Source: an uncultured Pseudomonadales bacterium (lineage in GTDB: Bacteria > Pseudomonadota > Gammaproteobacteria > Pseudomonadales > Cellvibrionaceae). From it: a DNA stretch of 64,000 bases. The position numbers and the translations under genes were made by a program. The notes under the pieces are model-generated. The model ran no database searches. It was not told the DNA's origin and was given only the letters and a program-made list of their open reading frames with translations. The stretch spans positions 248,001 to 312,000 of the forward strand of contig CANKXO010000003.1 in the NCBI GenBank assembly GCA_947487765.1, read 5' to 3'. How positions within the stretch are numbered: position 1 is the stretch's first letter; the number at the start of each line of letters is the position of its first letter. Shown piece after piece: positions 62,283-64,000 of this stretch.

Positions 62283-63554
62283 ATGTACCTCTCAAAAAGA
62301 TTTATTGGCTCCCTTTTAACGATCATTGTGCTCTTCAATATGAATAGCAGCGCCCACGCTTTTCAGGCTTTAGATAGCGCTGTTGCTATCGTAGAGGATA
62401 ATGTTATTTTACAGAGCGAACTAGAGCAGCGATTAAATCATTTAAAACAAAAACAGCCCAATGTCAGAGTTAACAATACAATTCGCCGACAAGTATTAGA
62501 TCAATTAATCACAGAACGTCTGCAACTGAGAGTGGCAGAACGCATTAAATTACCCATTTCTGAGGGTGAAGTAGATCAAGCGATTAACAATCTCAAGGGG
62601 CGCCTTGCTTCAGAAGGCGTTAACTTTGCTAACTACCTAACCCAACAAAACCTCAGTGAAAGTGAGTTGCGCAAAGCAATTAAGCAGGATATTACCGTAC
62701 AAAAAGTTCAAGAAGGCAATATTAATCGCCGTATTCGTGTTACTGAAAGAGAAATTGATGATTTTTTAGAATCAAAAGCTGGACAGGATTGGCTTAAGAC
62801 CCGCTACAGATTGGCCCATATTTTATTGCCGGTTGAAGACAACAGTGATGCCCCGGCAATCAAAAAGGCACAAAACATTTACGAGGAGCTACAGCAAACG
62901 CCGGCTCAATTTGGACAAATTGCTTCGACATATTCACAAGGACCTAATGCCAAGAAAGGTGGCGACCTTGGATGGCGTGAAAAAGATCAACTCCCACCTC
63001 TTTTTCTGGAACAAATCGTTTCATTAAAACCTGGCGAAATCACAAAACCTTTTCGTAGCAATGCAGGCATACATATTTTGAGAATAATTCAACGTACGGG
63101 TGCTGAACCCGTCATGGTTAAGCGCTTTAAAGTTCGCCATGTATTAATTAAAACATCAGAATTATTCACAGAAAAAGAAGCCAAAGAAAAAATAGACACC
63201 CTATATAAAAAACTTCTCAATGGAGACAATTTTGCTGAGATCGCCAAAGAATATACCGAAGATATTGGCTCCAAAGCTGATGGTGGTAGCTTGGGATGGT
63301 CCACACCAAGACAGTTTGTAGCTGAGTTTGAAAACACTATGATGGCAACACCCGTTGGCAATATTAGCGAACCCTTCCGTTCACAATTTGGCTGGCATAT
63401 TCTTAAAGTTGACGATAGTCGCGTAGAAGACATGTTCGATACAGTTAAGCGCAATAAAGTTGTCAGTATTTTGCGCAAGCGTCGTTTTCAAGATGAATTG
63501 CAATTATGGATACAGGAATTGCGAGAAGATGCTTACATAGAAGTAATGATCTAA
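62283..63554 (+). CDS. surA: Periplasmic chaperone and peptidyl-prolyl isomerase SurA
   Basis: I place the start at the ATG at 62283, which begins a signal peptide (MYLSKRFIGSLLTIIVLFNM ending SSAHA). An in-frame ATG at 62244 would overlap lptD and bury that signal. The 423-residue protein has the SurA N-domain (QALDSAVAIVEDNVILQSEL, then RRQVLDQLITERLQLRVAE). Two parvulin domains follow (RYRLAHILLP and RFKVRHVLIKTSE), and the C-helix ends in WIQELREDAYIEVMI. It delivers outer-membrane proteins, LptD among them, to the Bam complex. The lptD-surA-pdxA order is conserved. Confidence 0.95.
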   Translation: MYLSKRFIGSLLTIIVLFNMNSSAHAFQALDSAVAIVEDNVILQSELEQRLNHLKQKQPNVRVNNTIRRQVLDQLITERLQLRVAERIKLPISEGEVDQAINNLKGRLASEGVNFANYLTQQNLSESELRKAIKQDITVQKVQEGNINRRIRVTEREIDDFLESKAGQDWLKTRYRLAHILLPVEDNSDAPAIKKAQNIYEELQQTPAQFGQIASTYSQGPNAKKGGDLGWREKDQLPPLFLEQIVSLKPGEITKPFRSNAGIHILRIIQRTGAEPVMVKRFKVRHVLIKTSELFTEKEAKEKIDTLYKKLLNGDNFAEIAKEYTEDIGSKADGGSLGWSTPRQFVAEFENTMMATPVGNISEPFRSQFGWHILKVDDSRVEDMFDTVKRNKVVSILRKRRFQDELQLWIQELREDAYIEVMI

Positions 63555-64000
63555 TGACAGCACAAAAAATACGGAGAATTGCCTTCACTCCAGGAGAGCC
63601 GGCCGGCATAGGGCCAGACTTAGCTATCCTCCATGCTCAACAAAGCCATTCATACGAACTTGTTGCTTTCGCCGACCCTGAACTTTTATCCGCGCGAGCT
63701 CAACAATTACAACTGCCATTAACGTTACGCACTGTTGATTTTACACAACCACCTCAACCACTTGTCCCGCACGAATTAGCAATAGCCCCTATTAAATTAT
63801 CAACATCGGTTCAAGCAGGGCAACTGAATTCAGAAAATGCCGGCTATGTTCTGGAGTGCCTTGATCAAGCTATTAGCAGTTGCCAAAAACAGCAATCTCA
63901 AGCCATGGTGACGGGGCCGATACAAAAAAGTATCATTAATGAAGCCGGCATACCGTTTAGCGGACACACTGAATACCTTGCAGACAAATGTTTAACTGAA
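63554..64000 (+). CDS. pdxA: 4-hydroxythreonine-4-phosphate dehydrogenase, N-terminal part (cut by window edge)
   Basis: The ATG at 63554 overlaps the surA stop (TAATG), and the frame stays open to the right edge, giving 149 codons. RRIAFTPGEPAGIGPDLAIL is the PdxA start pattern. AMVTGPIQKSIINEAGIPF and SGHTEYLADKC match the substrate-binding region with the metal-ligand His. It acts in pyridoxal phosphate synthesis, the cofactor of the glycine cleavage P protein. The overlap and the conserved surA-pdxA order support one operon. About half the gene (usual length near 330) is outside the window. Confidence 0.94.
   Translation, partial: MTAQKIRRIAFTPGEPAGIGPDLAILHAQQSHSYELVAFADPELLSARAQQLQLPLTLRTVDFTQPPQPLVPHELAIAPIKLSTSVQAGQLNSENAGYVLECLDQAISSCQKQQSQAMVTGPIQKSIINEAGIPFSGHTEYLADKCLTE

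Overview
This window is chromosomal DNA from a low-to-moderate-GC gammaproteobacterium, most likely a marine member of the Pseudomonadales/Cellvibrionales side of the class. That placement is inferred from gene order, not from a database search. The block sfsA / dksA-gluQ-cbrX-cbrA-cbrB ... pcnB-folK ... panB matches the Pseudomonas arrangement. So do amgK-murU divergent from lptD-surA-pdxA, an aapJQMP amino-acid transporter, and a LapD-type c-di-GMP receptor. I saw no rRNA, tRNA, CRISPR array, prophage or insertion sequence.

Layout. 1-3.4 kb: methylmalonyl-CoA mutase (cut by the window edge), its epimerase, and an MscS-like channel. 3.6-12.9 kb: a small-amino-acid catabolic island with L-serine dehydratase, alanine dehydrogenase, a divergent Lrp-type regulator, a LysR regulator and the glycine cleavage genes in the order gcvH-gcvT-gcvP. 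A structured, repeat-like element sits between gcvT and gcvP. 12.9-14.6 kb: a DMT transporter behind a decayed arsR copy, with an intact arsR upstream and shared palindromic operators. 14.6-19.7 kb: a TrmB-like methyltransferase and aapPMQJ. 20.3-26.2 kb: a TauE-type permease, a MORN-repeat protein with a C13/caspase-like protease domain, SprT-like, Mpo1-like and ATL proteins, and MsrQ/MsrP. 26.4-34.9 kb: malic enzyme with a long leader, tcdA, a YeaD-type mutarotase, two membrane proteins, a GFA protein, an AraC/GyrI-like regulator and sfsA.

35-48.5 kb: the dksA-gluQ-cbrX-cbrA-cbrB block, then a porin and a histidine-rich exported protein on the opposite strand, then pcnB-folK-deoxynucleoside kinase-panB-rlmJ. 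Between the histidine-rich gene and pcnB lies the most interesting feature. A sigma-54 promoter (GG-N10-GC) is preceded by TGTTAC/GTAACA repeats, followed by an A-rich untranslated stretch of AAYAAYAA motifs, and closed by an intrinsic terminator. This is the position, promoter type and motif content of the Pseudomonas CrcZ RNA, the CbrAB-activated decoy that relieves Hfq/Crc catabolite repression.

48.6-64 kb: a DUF5062 protein, a YbjN-like exported protein, DNA polymerase II, a DUF2333 protein, a degenerate GGDEF/EAL LapD-like receptor, a membrane-anchored REC protein, an unassigned protein, murU-amgK (peptidoglycan recycling), then lptD-surA-pdxA (outer-membrane biogenesis), with pdxA cut by the window edge.

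The genes together suggest a heterotroph living on amino acids and small acids. Glycine, serine and alanine feed to pyruvate and C1 units, and propionyl-CoA feeds to succinyl-CoA. Malic enzyme balances pyruvate and malate, and CbrAB with the CrcZ-like RNA probably sets carbon-source priority.
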